Source: Ariolimax columbianus (taxonomy: Eukaryota > Mollusca > Gastropoda > Stylommatophora > Arionidae). From it: a stretch of 64,000 nucleotides of DNA. The stretch is taken from positions 56,585,152 to 56,649,151 of the forward strand of contig JAVGWX010000013.1 in the NCBI GenBank assembly GCA_036924085.1. The letters run 5' to 3'. The notes below the pieces were generated by a model. The model made no database searches and was not told the origin of the DNA. It was given only the letters and a program-made list of their open reading frames with translations. Both the position numbers and the translations under genes were made by a program. This document shows positions 52,671-63,815 of the stretch, one piece after another (within the stretch, counting starts at the first letter, position 1; each line of letters opens with the position of its first letter).

Positions 52671-53146
52671 TCACACGTAAAATTACCATGCCGAGGTTGG
52701 AGAGCTTACGCGCCCCAATGACCCTTTGCGCTATGCCGGCGGGAGTTAAACTCCTGGTATGGTTACCTAAGCCAGACAGCTATGGTTACCTAAGCCAGAC
52801 AGGTCCTTGAAAAGTGATTAGACAAAATGGCCAAGGAGCAGGTGAAGCCCTATAGGTGTAGCTACAGAACTCACCGGCAAGTAGTATACGCAGTGGGCTG
52901 CACCAATCCATCCCCACTTGATAGGTTAAATGCATTCTTGTCTCGTTCTTTACTTTTTGTCCTCTATCAGTTATCCCCATGGATGATGAAGACATGCGAA
53001 CATGAATCAGCTCTGATGGTCTTCCTATGACCTATCAGATCTGACACCACGCTACAGTAGAACCCAGTAGATGATGTACTATATGGTGAGGTTATTATTC
53101 TTATAAATCTTGCCAGTAACACATCTATACAAATGTGTCTCATATT
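52671..53146. other. No recognised element; 22-bp duplication near 52760-52802
   Basis: ATGGTTACCTAAGCCAGACAG occurs twice in direct order. I see nothing else. Confidence 0.45.
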
Positions 53147-53157
53147 GGACATGATGC

Positions 53158-54733
53158 TACACTCTAAACCAAACAGCAAGAGAAAGCTGGAAAAATAAAA
53201 CTGAAAGCCTCAACCTAGACAAAGAAGGGAACAAGCTATGGAAGCTAGTCACAGCCATGAATGACGAAACCCCTTCAAACAAACAAATTACCATCAAGCA
53301 GGGCAAAAACTTGCTCACTGGAAAAAAAGCCGCAAATGCTTTTGTAGAACACTATGCCAGAACAAACCACATCGAGTTCCCTACAGAAAGGCATACAGAC
53401 ATTAGTGAAGAACAAAAGGGGCACGACAACATCAATACGGCCCCAGAAGAGCACATGATGGCCAAATTAACAATAAGTGAAATGGAAGAGGCCATGAGAA
53501 CATTAAAGAAAAGGAAATTTCCCGTAAAAGACGGGATAACAAACGAAATGCTGATGGGGCTGGGCCAAACAGCGAAGAGGAAACTGCTATCAGTCCTGAA
53601 CCAAAGCTGGAAAAGGGGTATTGTACCTTAGGCATGGAAAGACGCAGTACTTGTACCAGTACCAAAGAAAGGAAAGGACAAAACAGATCCAAATGGATAC
53701 AGGCCTATCAGCCTACTGAGCTGTATCGGCAAACTGATGGAACGTATGATAAGCACCAGACTGATGTGGCATCTGGAAGAAAAACGAATACTAATTCCAC
53801 AGCAAGCCGGCTTTAGACAGCACAGATCCACTGAGGACCAGGTCATCCTCATAGCCCAGGAAATAGTAGATGCCTGCCTACCAGGCACAGAAACACACAG
53901 TAGCGGTTTGGGTGGACCTGGAAAAGGCATTTGACAAAGTCTGGAAAGACGGACTTAGAGTCAAGCTAAGGAGAAGTGAAGTTTGTGGGAGAATGTACAA
54001 GTGGATCAACCACTACCTCACAAAAAGAACGGCCAGAGTCCAAGTACAAGGGCAGATGAGCAAAAAAGGTGACACTCGAGCAGGGAGTACCCCAAGGGGG
54101 AGTACTGTCACCCACACTCTTCCTGGTGTATATAAACGACATTACAGAGAATATACCAAGAAGAGTCCATAGCTCAATGTTTGCAGACGATCTGGCTATG
54201 TGGACCTCTGAAAACAATCTCACCATAGCAAGAAATAGGATGCAGCAGGCCCTAACATCGCTGGAAGAGTGGGCGAACTCATGGCTGGTCAAAATAAATG
54301 AGGAGAAAACCACATGTACAATATTCTCACTTTCAATCAAACCCCAAAACACCAAATTAAGTCTAAATGGCAAATTCCTGCGGCCAAACGACAACCCAAA
54401 CTATCTGGGAGTCACATTTGATCGGCGCATGACATGGAAAAGTCAGATCGAGAGAAACCGAATGAGAGCCAGAGAAAGAATGGCAATCATGAGGAAATTT
54501 ACTGGCACAAGCTGGAGAGCAAGCGAAAGTATACTAAAGAAACTGTACACTGGAAGAGTGAGACCAGTTCTCGAGTATGGCATTGCGGCATGGACAACAG
54601 CAGCAAAGGCGAACTTCGATAAAGTTAGCAAACTTCAAAACCAAGCCATGAGAGTTATTACAGGAGGCATGCCGTTTTTTTTCTAAAAAATAATGGTTAC
54701 TGTCTGACTGCGTACGATGAAGAAGAAGAAGAA
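53158..54733 (+). mobile_element. LINE-N copy 3, RT present, RNase H deleted, with exact TSD
   Basis: GGACATGATGC at 53147-53157 and 54734-54744 is an exact 11-bp target duplication. The element starts in the pre-RT linker and has a nearly complete RT. At about 54670 it jumps from the end of the thumb (NQAMRVITGGM) directly to the last about 50 bp of the family (TTTTCTAAAAAATAATGGTTACTGTC and the GAAGAAGAAGAAG tail). The linker and RNase H, about 1.1 kb in copy 2, are missing. Confidence 0.93.
53257..54686 (+). pseudogene. LINE-N copy 3 reverse transcriptase, three breaks
   Basis: Frames 53257-53631 and 53737-53934 are the same phase, separated by a single TAG (53629). They hold the acidic linker, GYRPISLLSCIGKLMERMIS and QQAGFRQHRSTEDQVILIAQ. 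A +1 change leads to WVDLEKAFDKVWKDGLR (about 53910). A second leads to LEQGVPQGGVLSPTLFLVYI (54072), SSMFADDLAMWTS (about 54176) and the thumb YLGVTFDRRMTW. FADD and all main palm motifs are intact, so this is the best-preserved RT in the window. Confidence 0.9.
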
Positions 54734-54744
54734 GGACATGATGC

Positions 54745-55239
54745 ATGCAGCCTCTGTGGTTGGGAAGGAACCAGAATTGTACAGGGTACTGAACAGCACT
54801 GGAGACGACGAGGCAAATTGCACCGCATTCTTGTTTCTGGAATCCATCATAAAGGCACAGTGCCTCATACATGACGATCCCTTTGCCTTAAACTTATGGT
54901 TACACACCTTGAGCCTCAGAGGAGTCCGGCATAACCAGCAGGCAATTGATGGCGGGGAATGAGGGCAGTGAACCCTATCTTGGCTACAGTATCTCGGAGC
55001 AGAGCATAGTCGTTAACTTGTGTCCTACACTGATGTGACAGTCTCTTTCTGTCTTCAGGCCTTGGTGGGTAGAAAATCCAGAGATACCAGCAAATAAGGA
55101 ATCAACACAGTACTCCAATTTAAGTCAGGAGGTATACAAGCGCCTCTACCTTAATGGGGGAAGGGGGGCTATATTTATGTCTAGATTTAAGGACAATAAC
55201 TGGAATAGATCACGCTTTGTCTATACAGTAGGAACATAT
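54745..55239. other. No recognised feature; 81-codon frame at 54717-54962
   Basis: The frame begins in the LINE-N tail and runs through flanking DNA without a known motif. The flanking DNA is the pre-insertion sequence that continues from 53146. Confidence 0.4.
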
Positions 55240-55445
55240 TTACATCAGTTCTAGCAATTCTTACATCAAATCACATCAGTTCTAGCAATTCTTACATCAA
55301 ATCACATCAGTTCTAGCAGTCCTTCCATCAAATCACATCAGTTCTAGCAGTCCTACCATCAAATCACATCAGTTCTAGCAGTTCTACCATCAAATCACAT
55401 CAGTTCTAGCAGTTCTTACGTCAAATCACATCAGCTCTAGTTGTC
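55240..55445. repeat. 31-bp tandem repeat, about 6.5 copies
   Basis: TCTAGCAATTCTTACATCAA and onward repeats at 55251, 55282, 55313, 55344, 55375 and 55406, with a partial unit at 55437. Confidence 0.95.
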
Positions 55446-55599
55446 CTTAACCAAGTCTAAGTGATTTCTGATTTTTCTCAAAGATCTCAGGCTAGAGTGT
55501 CATCTACGTTTTAATAGCCAATAAATTTTAATATAACAACAAGACATTGTCTATTTCTGAATAAGGGCATGAATGCAAAAAGATGACAATTAAGAGTAA

Positions 55600-57532
55600 A
55601 CTTGCAATTTTAAAATATAATAATTCACTTCTGAAATGTTTGCAGATATAATGGAGGATTTCAATTTTCCTGAAATAAAATGGGAAATGCCAAAAGCGTT
55701 TGCAGAGTCAAATCCTTTTGTGAAGTGCATAACTGACCTTTTTTTATTCAGCATGTACAGGAAGTTACCAGAGGCAAAAACATACTCCACCTAATATTTA
55801 CTACAGAGAAAAATATCATTGAAAACGTTATAAAGCGAGCATCAGATCATCATTTGGGATCTTATAGCAAGGACATATGTAAATATAAACTTGTGAGCAT
55901 ACAACTACTCTAAGACAGATGTTCAGAAGATGAAAGAGGCAGCCAGCCACATAATCTGGAAAGATATTGTCAGAGATAGAGGTGTTGAATAAGAGTGGGA
56001 GAGTTTCAAAACAACTAAACGTGGAATGTGTTCTATGTAGTAAACACCAAGCATAAAAAGTAGATAACTATATTTGTAGTTAAATGTAGAAGAGCTAAAA
56101 ATAAAGCACTGAAAAAATATATAAAGGCAGGTAAATTAAAAGAATCATATTTAAAATATTTGGACAAGCAAAACATAGCTTAGAATTCGAGAAAATATAG
56201 AGACAGCTAATCTATTAAATCAATACTTTGACAGTCTACACAAAATAAGCCTGCTTCAAGATCCCAGAGCCTATAGATATTTTCAAATGTGAAATGGATA
56301 TAGTGGAAATAAAATCGATCTATATTACGAAAGAAATGGTTTTTAAAAATTGGTGGGATTAAAAATGGATAAATGTCCAGGTCAAGATGGTATCTAACCA
56401 AAAAGGTTATTTTAAATTAAAGACCAACTAGCAGAGCCATTGGCTATATTATGTTATCAATCACTTGCAAAAAGGGATTGTTCCAAGAGCTTGGAAAGAT
56501 GCAGGAGCGATACCCTTATTCAAAAAGGGAAAGTTTTCAGATCCAGCAAATTATAGACCATTGAGTTTAACAAGAATAGTCTGTAAATTGTTAGAATCAA
56601 TAATCAAATAAAACATTGTAGAGGGAGATCGCACTTGACAAATTTATTGGAATTCATGGAGGAGGTTACTAAAATGATAGATAAAGGAGAGCCAGTGGAT
56701 GTTATTTATCTAGATTTTGCAACGGCTTTTCATAGAGTACCTCATCGAAGATTATTTTAAAAGTTAAAATCACATGGAATAGGCTGGGAGGTTGCCGAAC
56801 AGATTGAAAGTTCGTTAACGGGAAAAAGGCAGAGAGTGGGCATAAATAAGGAGTAGTCTGAGTAGTGTGAAGTAAAAAGTGGAGTGTCATATGGCTCGGT
56901 TTTAGGACCAATTTTGTTCTTGATATATATAAACAATTTGGACATTGATATAGGATCCATGATTCAACAATTTTAGGACGACACAAAACTATGTAGGAAT
57001 GTCTCATCTAAAGCAGAGGTGGATATATTGAGATCGCATTTAGATCAAATTCGAGACTGGTCTGTAAGCTGGCAAATGGTGTTTAATGTAGATAAATGTA
57101 GTCATTCACATGGGTAGATCCAATATGGAACATAATTACAGAATGGGCGAGAACAATATTATAAAGATAGAAAAGGAAATAATCCTAGGGGTTATAATAG
57201 ATCATACATGTAAGGTGAGGGAGCAAGTCCAGGTAGCAGTGAAAAAGGCAAATGCAATTTTAAGTATGATAAAAAGAAATATTAAACTTAGGTGCAAGGA
57301 AGTGATAGTCAAACTGTATAAAGCATTAGCTAAACCTAGATTGGAGTACTGTGTACAGCTGAGTCCTTATCATAGAGGAGATGCAAACATGCTGGACAGG
57401 ATTTAAAAAATAGCAACAAAGCTGATAGTGGGATTCCAATATTACAGTTAATAGGAAAGATTCAGAAAAACCAGCCTACGGTGTCTAGAAAAGAGAAGAA
57501 TTTGAGGTGACTTAAGACAGGTTTATAAGATA
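55600..57532 (+). mobile_element. LINE-C copy 5, most complete copy (endonuclease end to RT and C-terminus)
   Basis: MEDFNFPEIKWEMP (55650) is the last endonuclease block. Then come KMDKCPGQDGI (56365), PLFKKGK-like LIQKGK, YRPLSLT-like sequence, [20 protein letters not shown] followed by [12 protein letters not shown] (about 56706), LVLGPILFLIYINNLD (about 56905), QQF-DDTKLCRNV (active site, with a stop inside it) and VFNVDKCSHSH. The C-terminus is at 57110-57406. Stops and frame changes are frequent. It is cut at its 3' side by SINE-D. Confidence 0.85.
57110..57406 (+). pseudogene. LINE-C copy 5 C-terminal RT remnant
   Basis: The 98-codon open piece reads MGRSNMEHNYRMGENNIIKI, then VIIDHTCKVREQVQVAVKKA, MIKRNIKLRCKEVIVKLYKA and LEYCVQLSPYHRGDANMLDR. 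These are the thumb and connection blocks of CR1-like RTs. The same run is seen at 63531-63806. Confidence 0.85.
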
Positions 57533-57790
57533 AGAGGGTCGCTGTGGTCAAGAGGTTAAGACCCTCACCCCTCACAGTGATGAACGGAAACAGTGGGTGA
57601 TTGAATCCAGCAAGTTTCAAGCAACCCCTAGTCTCAAGGGAGGTAAGACCAGAGTGCCTGCATCTCGAGTTACCTCCAGTCATCTAAAACAATAGTCTTG
57701 CCCCTGATCCAAGGTAACTCAGGATAAGAGTGAGATTGATGACCAGCACAGATTCTTCCTCACTAATAGTCCAATCCAAATACAGGGCAC
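57533..57790 (+). mobile_element. SINE-D copy 2, full length
   Basis: GTCGCTGTGGTCAAGAGGTTAAG (box A region) and GGTGATTGAATCC (box B-like) form a tRNA-like head. The body has GAGTTACCTCCAGTCATC, CTTGCCCCTGATCCAAGGTAAC and GATTGATGACCAGCACAG. It matches the split copy at 1480-2750. It sits at the 3' edge of LINE-C copy 5. Confidence 0.8.
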
Positions 57791-57855
57791 ATCACGTTAT
57801 TAATAAATTGCCTAATTAATCTTAAAAGCAAAATTAAATCAGGTTGGATTCATTG

Positions 57856-58210
57856 GGGATCAAGATGCTGAGCAGCGGATGAGCTGCAGTGGTCAGCGAC
57901 CCATAGCTGACTGCTAGCGCCAGGGCCAGCGAACCATAGCTGCCAAGACCCTTCTACACCTCCAAGCGGTGATCCTGGATAACAGGCTGCAGCAGGGCAG
58001 ACTGGCTAAGGAGAAGGGATCAAAGAGGGAATGCTAACCCGGTACTCAATAAATGCTTGCTGAAGTCAGATGTGTTGGACTGAAAGGTGCAAATATTGCA
58101 GCCAAGCTGTAAAACTTCAACACAACGCATTCCGTTCTCTGGACTACATTCTGCTACTTACCCTTTCAGGGTTTGGTGGTGGGAGATTGAGAACGAACGA
58201 AGAAGAAGAA
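57856..58210 (+). mobile_element. SINE-B copy 9, full length with exact TSD (reference copy)
   Basis: GGATTCATTG at 57846-57855 and 58211-58220 is an exact 10-bp target duplication. The 355-bp element begins GGGATCAAGATGCTGAGCAG and carries the central AAGTCAGATGTGTTGGACTG module. It ends GAGAACGAACGAAGAAGAAGAAG. No clear box A or B is seen, so its promoter type is unknown. Confidence 0.93.
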
Positions 58211-58220
58211 GGATTCATTG

Positions 58221-58584
58221 TACTGCAAATAGTCCACTACATGATCTGCGTAATAAGACTAGGAAGGTCCATGCTAACTTTCATGCCAATTAAACAATAA
58301 TTGTTCTAGATATTATGTTATGAAGTTTGACAACATCATTAAAACAAAGTTTCAGGTAAACGTGAAAAAATCTATTTTTGTCTTAATTTCACTTATCAAA
58401 TGACTACTAATTCCTCCATGAGTGTACATATCTCAGTTTATGGCTTCTGTGCGATCTAAGAAGCCTTTCTTTATGACTCTAGGTATTTTTCTTCTCGTCT
58501 GGGTTGTTTTCTAGGCTTTTACCACATGATTTTGTTCGGCTGTTGTCTTGGCATCTTCTCTCAGTGAAATATCCACAAAGCATT
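58221..58584. other. No recognised feature
   Basis: AT-rich spacer between SINE-B copy 9 and LINE-C copy 6. Confidence 0.4.
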
Positions 58585-59130
58585 TTTAATGCTATAATTT
58601 AATGCTAGGTATGATAAAAAGAAACATTACAAGTAGGAGCAAGGAAGTGATAGTCAAACTGTATAAAGCATTAGTGAGACCTAAATTGGAGTGCTGTATT
58701 TATGCATGAAGTCGTTATCATGGAGTAGATCATTCTAGAAAGGGTGCAAAAGAGAGCAACAAAACTAAGTGGGCTTCCAGAATTATCATTATGAGAAAAG
58801 ACTCAGACAAACTGGCCTAATAGTAATAGACTGTTTTTGACATGACTTAATACATGTAAGATAATCAATGGAAAAAATAAATTAGACTATAACAAGTTTT
58901 TCGATGTACAACCAGCTAAAAACAAGAACATGATGATGATGGCACAGCGTCGAATTGTTTCAAGACAGGTCTAGATTAGAAATTAGGAAATATTTTGTTA
59001 GTCATAGAGTGGTAAATGCTTGGAATGCATTGCCACAGGAAATATTGAATGCACATAGTTATATTTAGATCAAGTGGAGTAGCATAAACTGGTAGTACGC
59101 CAGACTCTGCAGAGCCTCCCTCTAAACGCC
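58585..59130 (+). mobile_element. LINE-C copy 6, 3' part
   Basis: MIKRNITSRSKEVIVKLYKA, LVRPKLECCIYA and YHGVDHSRKGAKESNKTKW-like sequence are followed by LDYNKFF, RSRLEIRKYF and VVNAWNALPQEI blocks and the CCAGACTCTGCAGAG end. GATGATGATGG at 58930-58941 is an inserted simple repeat. Confidence 0.8.
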
Positions 59131-59759
59131 AACGGTCGGTGTAAAACTGACTCACTGTAATGTTTCGTTTGTTTAGTTTACACACAATGTATGTTTGTTT
59201 CATTAATCTATACTTCTTCTTGTTCCCAGTGTTTAAAAGAAATAAACAGAAACTAGTTTTAATCTTGAAACTTGGAAAATAATACTTCTTTATATATAAA
59301 TCACATAAACAAAAGCCGCACAAGTTGAGGAGAGAACATTTTCAAAACATTAGACCTCGTTATATTTGCTGTACACTGTCATTCACATTATTAGAGTGAT
59401 CTCCCCCGTTATGGTTTTTGTTTTAACTTCATGGAGTTTTGACATTATAATTATTTCGCACTTTTAGTCACAATTAAAGAATGTAGTTGATTTAGAGTTG
59501 TAGTAACGAAGTTTAAACAATGGTTGCTAAGGAAAAATACTTGAAGGGTCGGAATATAAACATGCAAATAAATTTTAAAATATGTCATTTAGATGTTTAA
59601 AACAAGTTAGATTATTAACTTATTGGATGTAGTTTCCAAATATACACTTTACTCAAAATGTCTAATTTCATAATTATTCATGAATTTTGAGTGGGGTCTT
59701 CTACCATTGCTCTTGATAACTTAAAATCAGAGCTCTTCTTCAGTTTAGAATATCGTTGA
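59131..59759. other. No recognised feature
   Basis: AT-rich; a 115-codon minus-strand frame (58976-59323) starts inside LINE-C copy 6 antisense and has no motif. Confidence 0.4.
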
Positions 59760-60670
59760 GGTGATGAATTATTATTTTTCGACGTAGTCACCCTGTCCAT
59801 ACACAAACTTCAACGTCGGGCAAGTCGATGCATCTTGCCCAAACAAAAAATCGGACGTCCTCTCCCAAAACCAGGTACGCACAACTGCTTGCATCTCTTA
59901 ATCGGGAGCGCAATGGTGTCCCTTGAGGTGTTCCTTCAGCTTCGAGAAAAGGAAGAAGTCACGAGGTGCCAGATCGGGACTGTGCGATGGGTGCGGTAAA
60001 AAGTCGTCAAACTTGAGATGCTGCAATGCAGCCACTATTTATCCACTCGTGTGTATGCGAACATTGTCGTGCTGAAGAATTGCTTGCTTGCACACACGAA
60101 CACACAGCAATCGTGCTCGAAGTTTCTACAAAGCTTTCATATATCGATCGGAGTTGGCGGTATTGCCATGCTACAAAAAGTTAGTGTGGACTACGCCCTA
60201 GTCCTCGCAGTCTCAAAAGATGGTCATCATCACTTTTCCCGCCTAGGCGACGACCTTGATTTATTGTTGGGGGGGGGGTGGGGGTGGGGGGGTGGTTGCT
60301 GAGTTCGTATGCCTGTACTCAACAGACGTGAGCTTGTTTTCGGGGTCATAATGATGTGCGCATGACTCGTCGATAGTGACAATTCAGCAGATAAAGGCAT
60401 CGCCTTCCTATACTGTTCATATAGCTTTAGAAGTTCCTGACACGCATGCTATCGGCGCTGTATCATATCCGGTGTCAGCATGCGAGGGAACCATCTTGCA
60501 GACACTTTCCTGTACCCAAACAGGGCATAGATAATGTAGTGTACTCGTTCAATCAAAATCATAATTGATGCGATGACTTGCTGCTTGACACGGCGATTGG
60601 CAATCACTTTTCGTTGTATATCGATGGTCTCACAATCTTCTGCAGTCAGGAATTCAATCACATCACATTA
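59760..60670 (-). pseudogene. Mariner-type transposase pseudogene
   Basis: Minus-strand order: FLTAEDCETIDIQRKVIANR (N-terminal region), FGYRKVSARWFPRMLTPDM, TIDESCAHHYDPENKLTSVE (first catalytic Asp), FLHGNTANSDRYMKAL, ILQHDNVRIHTSG (second Asp, usual form HDNARPH) and FDDFLPHPSHSPDLAPRDFF (third Asp), then a C-terminal KFVYGQGDYVEK. All three catalytic Asp positions are recognisable. A G-rich expansion near 60268-60295 and several stops and frame changes inactivate it. Terminal inverted repeats were not found. It is a different lineage from the element at 50884. Confidence 0.85.
60268..60298. repeat. Poly-G tract inside the mariner pseudogene
   Basis: TTGGGGGGGGGGTGGGGGTGGGGGGGTGG interrupts the transposase frame between the first and second catalytic blocks. 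It has four G runs and could form a G-quadruplex. Confidence 0.9.
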
Positions 60671-61559
60671 CTTCAACCAGTATTCCCATGTAGGCTACCA
60701 TGTTACTGTCTGTTGTGCACATGCCACTACACGGCCATATGGTCACCTCATTAGAGATTATGTTTGCATAGATGTCACGTGGATTTGAACACTGATGCAA
60801 TACTTATGGCACTACAGGTCAAACTTTTAAAATCGTTCTGGCATTTCCTTATTGGATCTTCCCATGTGGATAACGCAAGGGAGGACTGGCAATACTCAAA
60901 GACAATGGCAGCTGCAAAACGCACAGTAACTGTTTTTCCCTCTGTACCACCAGATGGCCAGTGCCAACCTCAGATACATCAGCCTAGCCCCTCCAGCGCC
61001 TTCATGACTACGTGGAGGCAACTTCTGGTGGCATGAACATTCAAATCGTCTGCTGCTCACTTTGTGACGAAAAAACACGACTGGAATGAGAAACCGGTTG
61101 TCTACAGATTCTACAAGCCAGTATGAAGATGTTAAGTTAAGTTAAGACCAACTTGGATTGGCGCTGCAAGCCACCAGGGAATATACTGTCTGTCTGTCTG
61201 TCATACGACATTTTTCCCATTGCTGGGGTAGTCGAGGGGCTTTGAAGGGAATATAGGCCTACCAAAAATGTAACATCGGCTGACCTTAACAAAATCTGAC
61301 CAGTAATGTCAAAAGAAACACTGAATGATACCACCATCAACGTCAAAGCTAGCACGACAGACAACTACACCTCCTCACGTCGTCTAACGATACAAGTAGA
61401 CAGATGATGATGATGGCCGTCAGTTGGTCTTATCAATCATTGTTTGGGACTAGGCCTCGTAAATGGGGCAAGGGAGAGGTTAAAGGAATGCACAAATTCA
61501 TCTGATCTAGGGATACCCCAACTATAAGGAGTAGATCATTGTTGGTAAAACTTATGAAC
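60671..61559. other. Mostly unrecognised; weak LINE-Y-like piece at 60940-61130
   Basis: CGTGGAGGCAACTTCTGGTGGCATGAACATTC and TCACTTTGTGACGAAAAAACACGACTGG resemble the end of LINE-Y copy 2 (50775-50860), so this may be another 3' remnant. TCTGTCTGTCTGTC (61187) and GATGATGATGG (61395) are simple repeats. Confidence 0.35.
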
Positions 61560-61737
61560 AATCCCAGGCAAAAGAAAATATACAAGTTACCGTAGACACA
61601 AGGCATCACCTGTACATGAACATTGCAGACATCAAGTAAATGAATAATCAAGAGAAGAGTGGCATGGATGGCACAGGCAGACAGTAGGATTGTATAGGTG
61701 GCATAGTTGAGACAATAGACAAAGAAGAAGAATGTAT
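61560..61737 (+). mobile_element. RNase H LINE fragment ending in a GAAGAAGAA tail
   Basis: The plus strand reads VTVDTRHHLYMNIADIK, then in the next frame IIKRRVAWMAQAD, matching VTTDTRHHLYNSIADIRGSI and KRGSQGWMAQAE at 5740-5867. Within 50 bp it reaches AAAGAAGAAGAATG. The RNase H part is missing between the two, so an internal deletion is likely. Confidence 0.65.
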
Positions 61738-62084
61738 TCATGATTATTATTTGCTTCTTTACATCAAATGAAGCACGGGGGTACCACTATGACTGATCCC
61801 TTTACAGTGAGCCTGTATTCGAGCATTTGCAGTTGTGGTTTCAATAATAATGGTTTTACTTGATGAGGATGCTAATCTCCATACATAACCCTTTTGCAAC
61901 ATGCTGAAAGGTTACAGTGATCCTATTCTTTCAACCCAGTTACCACCACTCGGGTGAAGAAGAGATCCATACTGGTGATACAATAACAGAGTTCCACAGA
62001 GTTAGCATCACCCTCGCCAAGGAATGAAGAGTGTGGTGAACTGGTAAAGCAAATCTGGCCCAAGTGTAGCCTTCATCTTCTTTT
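61738..62084. other. No recognised feature
   Basis: I see no motif here. Confidence 0.4.
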
Positions 62085-62450
62085 TCTTCCTATTCTTCTT
62101 TTTCTTCTTCTTGCTTTTCACTCTTCCGCTACCAAACCATCAAGTGCTTTGCATGTAGCATGATGTAGTCCGGAGAACGGAATGCGTTGTGTCATAATTT
62201 ACAGCTTGACTGCGATATTTGCACATTTCGGTCCAACATATCCGACTTCAGCTGGCATTTTTTAGTAAGGGGTTCTTCCCTCTACGATCTCTTCTCCTTA
62301 GCCAGTCTCCTCTGTTGCCGCCTGTTATCCAGGATCACCTTGTGGAGGTGTAGATGGGTCTTGGCAGCTATGGTTGCTGGTCCTGACGCTTGCAGTCAGC
62401 GATGAGTGGTTGACTGCTGAGTCTGATGCACTGGTAAGAATCTTGTTACC
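62085..62450 (-). mobile_element. SINE-B copy 10
   Basis: A long CTTCTTTTTCTTCTTCTTG tail region, GTAGTCCGGAGAACGGAATG, TTTACAGCTTGACTGCGATA, AACATATCCGACTTCAGC, CTTAGCCAGTCTCC, TGTTATCCAGGATCACC and AGGTGTAGATGGGTCTTGG follow the full SINE-B order. The end near 62440 is divergent. Confidence 0.88.
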
Positions 62451-62503
62451 CCAAGCGCAATATCAGCTCCATCTGAGGGTTTCGAAATGTGCGTGTTTTT
62501 TTG

Positions 62504-62671
62504 GCAAAATTTACGTCAATACCGATATCGTAACATCTACTCTTGGCAAAATTCACGTCAATACCGATATCGTAACATCTACACTCTTAGCAAAATTCAC
62601 GTCAATACCGATATCGTAACATCTACACTCTTAGCAAAATTCACGCCAATACCGGTATCGTAACATCTACC
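62504..62671. repeat. 42-44 bp tandem repeat, four copies
   Basis: GCAAAATTCACGTCAATACC and onward starts at 62504, 62546, 62590 and 62634. The first unit is two bases shorter. Confidence 0.95.
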
Positions 62672-62871
62672 TTTGAAATAACTGTTTATTGGCAATCACT
62701 GTCTTGGAGATTACAATAATTGATGGTAAGTACTTTTAATAAATGTAATTGTTTTTGTTTTTTTAATGTGTCAGTGAATGTGTTTGTGTGACTATGTAGA
62801 AGTATTGCATTATTTCAATAACTGCCAGTCATAGATAGCTAGTACTAGTTACTTTATAAATTTAAAAAGAA

Positions 62872-63815
62872 TTGTAGACATGGGGAAATCGGTGATTCAG
62901 TGCTGCACTTATGCAGGAGTGATCTCCTTGTTTAAAATGGGAAAGAAATCAGGTCCGGCAAATTATATATTTGTGAGTTTAACTAGCATAGTCTATAAAA
63001 GTTTAGAGTCAATAATCAAAGAAAACATTGCAATGCACTTGGACAAGTTTAATATAACCAGGAATAGTCAGCATAGGTTTACTAGAGGGAGATTGGGCTT
63101 AACAAAGTCCATAAGAATTCATGGAGGAGGTTACTGACATGATAGAAAGAGAGGAGTCAGTGGATTTTGTTTATCTAGATTTTGCAAAGACCTTATATAA
63201 AATTCACATTAATTAAAGATGGGTTAGGAAGTTTAAATCACGTGGAATTGGTGCCAAAGTTGCCAAAGTAATAGACAATAGGTTAACGGGAAGAAGACAT
63301 TTAGTGGGCATAAATAAGGAGTACTCTGAGTGATGGGAGGTAAAATGTAGAGTGCCACAGGGCTTGGTTTTAGGATCAATTTTGTTCTTGATACATTTAC
63401 ATGCTTTGAATAATGATTTGTAAAATTATCGGATGCCACAAACTTATGCACATGTGTCTTATCTAAAGCAGAGGTGGATATATGAAGGTTGGGTTTATAT
63501 AACATTCAAGAATGGTCTGAGAGCTGACAGATGGAGTTTAATCTAGATAAATGTACATGCACAGTCATCCACATGGGTAGATCCAATGTGATGTTTAAAT
63601 ACAGGATGGGAGAGAACAATATAATGAGGATAGAAAGCAAAAGGCTCGATGATGCTATAATAGATCATACAGGTAAGGTGAGTAAGCAAGTTCAGATGGC
63701 AAAGAAAAAGGCAAATGCAATGTTAGGCATGATGAAAAGAAATATTGAACATGTAAGCAAGGAAGTGAAAGTCAAACTGTATAAAGCATTAGTTAGACCA
63801 GTATAAAGAAGTTGT
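62872..63815 (+). mobile_element. LINE-C copy 7, RT to C-terminus
   Basis: ISLFKMGKKSGPANYIFVSL (62920, usual form FKKG...NYRPVSLT), YKSLESIIKENIAMHLDKFN, EFMEEVTDMIERE-like codons (63115) with VDFVYLDFAKT, VLGSILFLI-like and KCTCTVIHMGRSNVMFKYRM blocks are followed by MMKRNIEHVSKEVKVKLYKA. It stops near 63815, short of the C-terminal end. The active-site box is unreadable. Confidence 0.82.
63531..63806 (+). pseudogene. LINE-C copy 7 RT C-terminal remnant
   Basis: The 91-codon open frame begins EFNLDKCTCTVIHMGRSN and runs through GENNIMRIESKRLDDAIIDH to KLYKALVRPV. It is collinear with 57110-57406. Confidence 0.82.
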
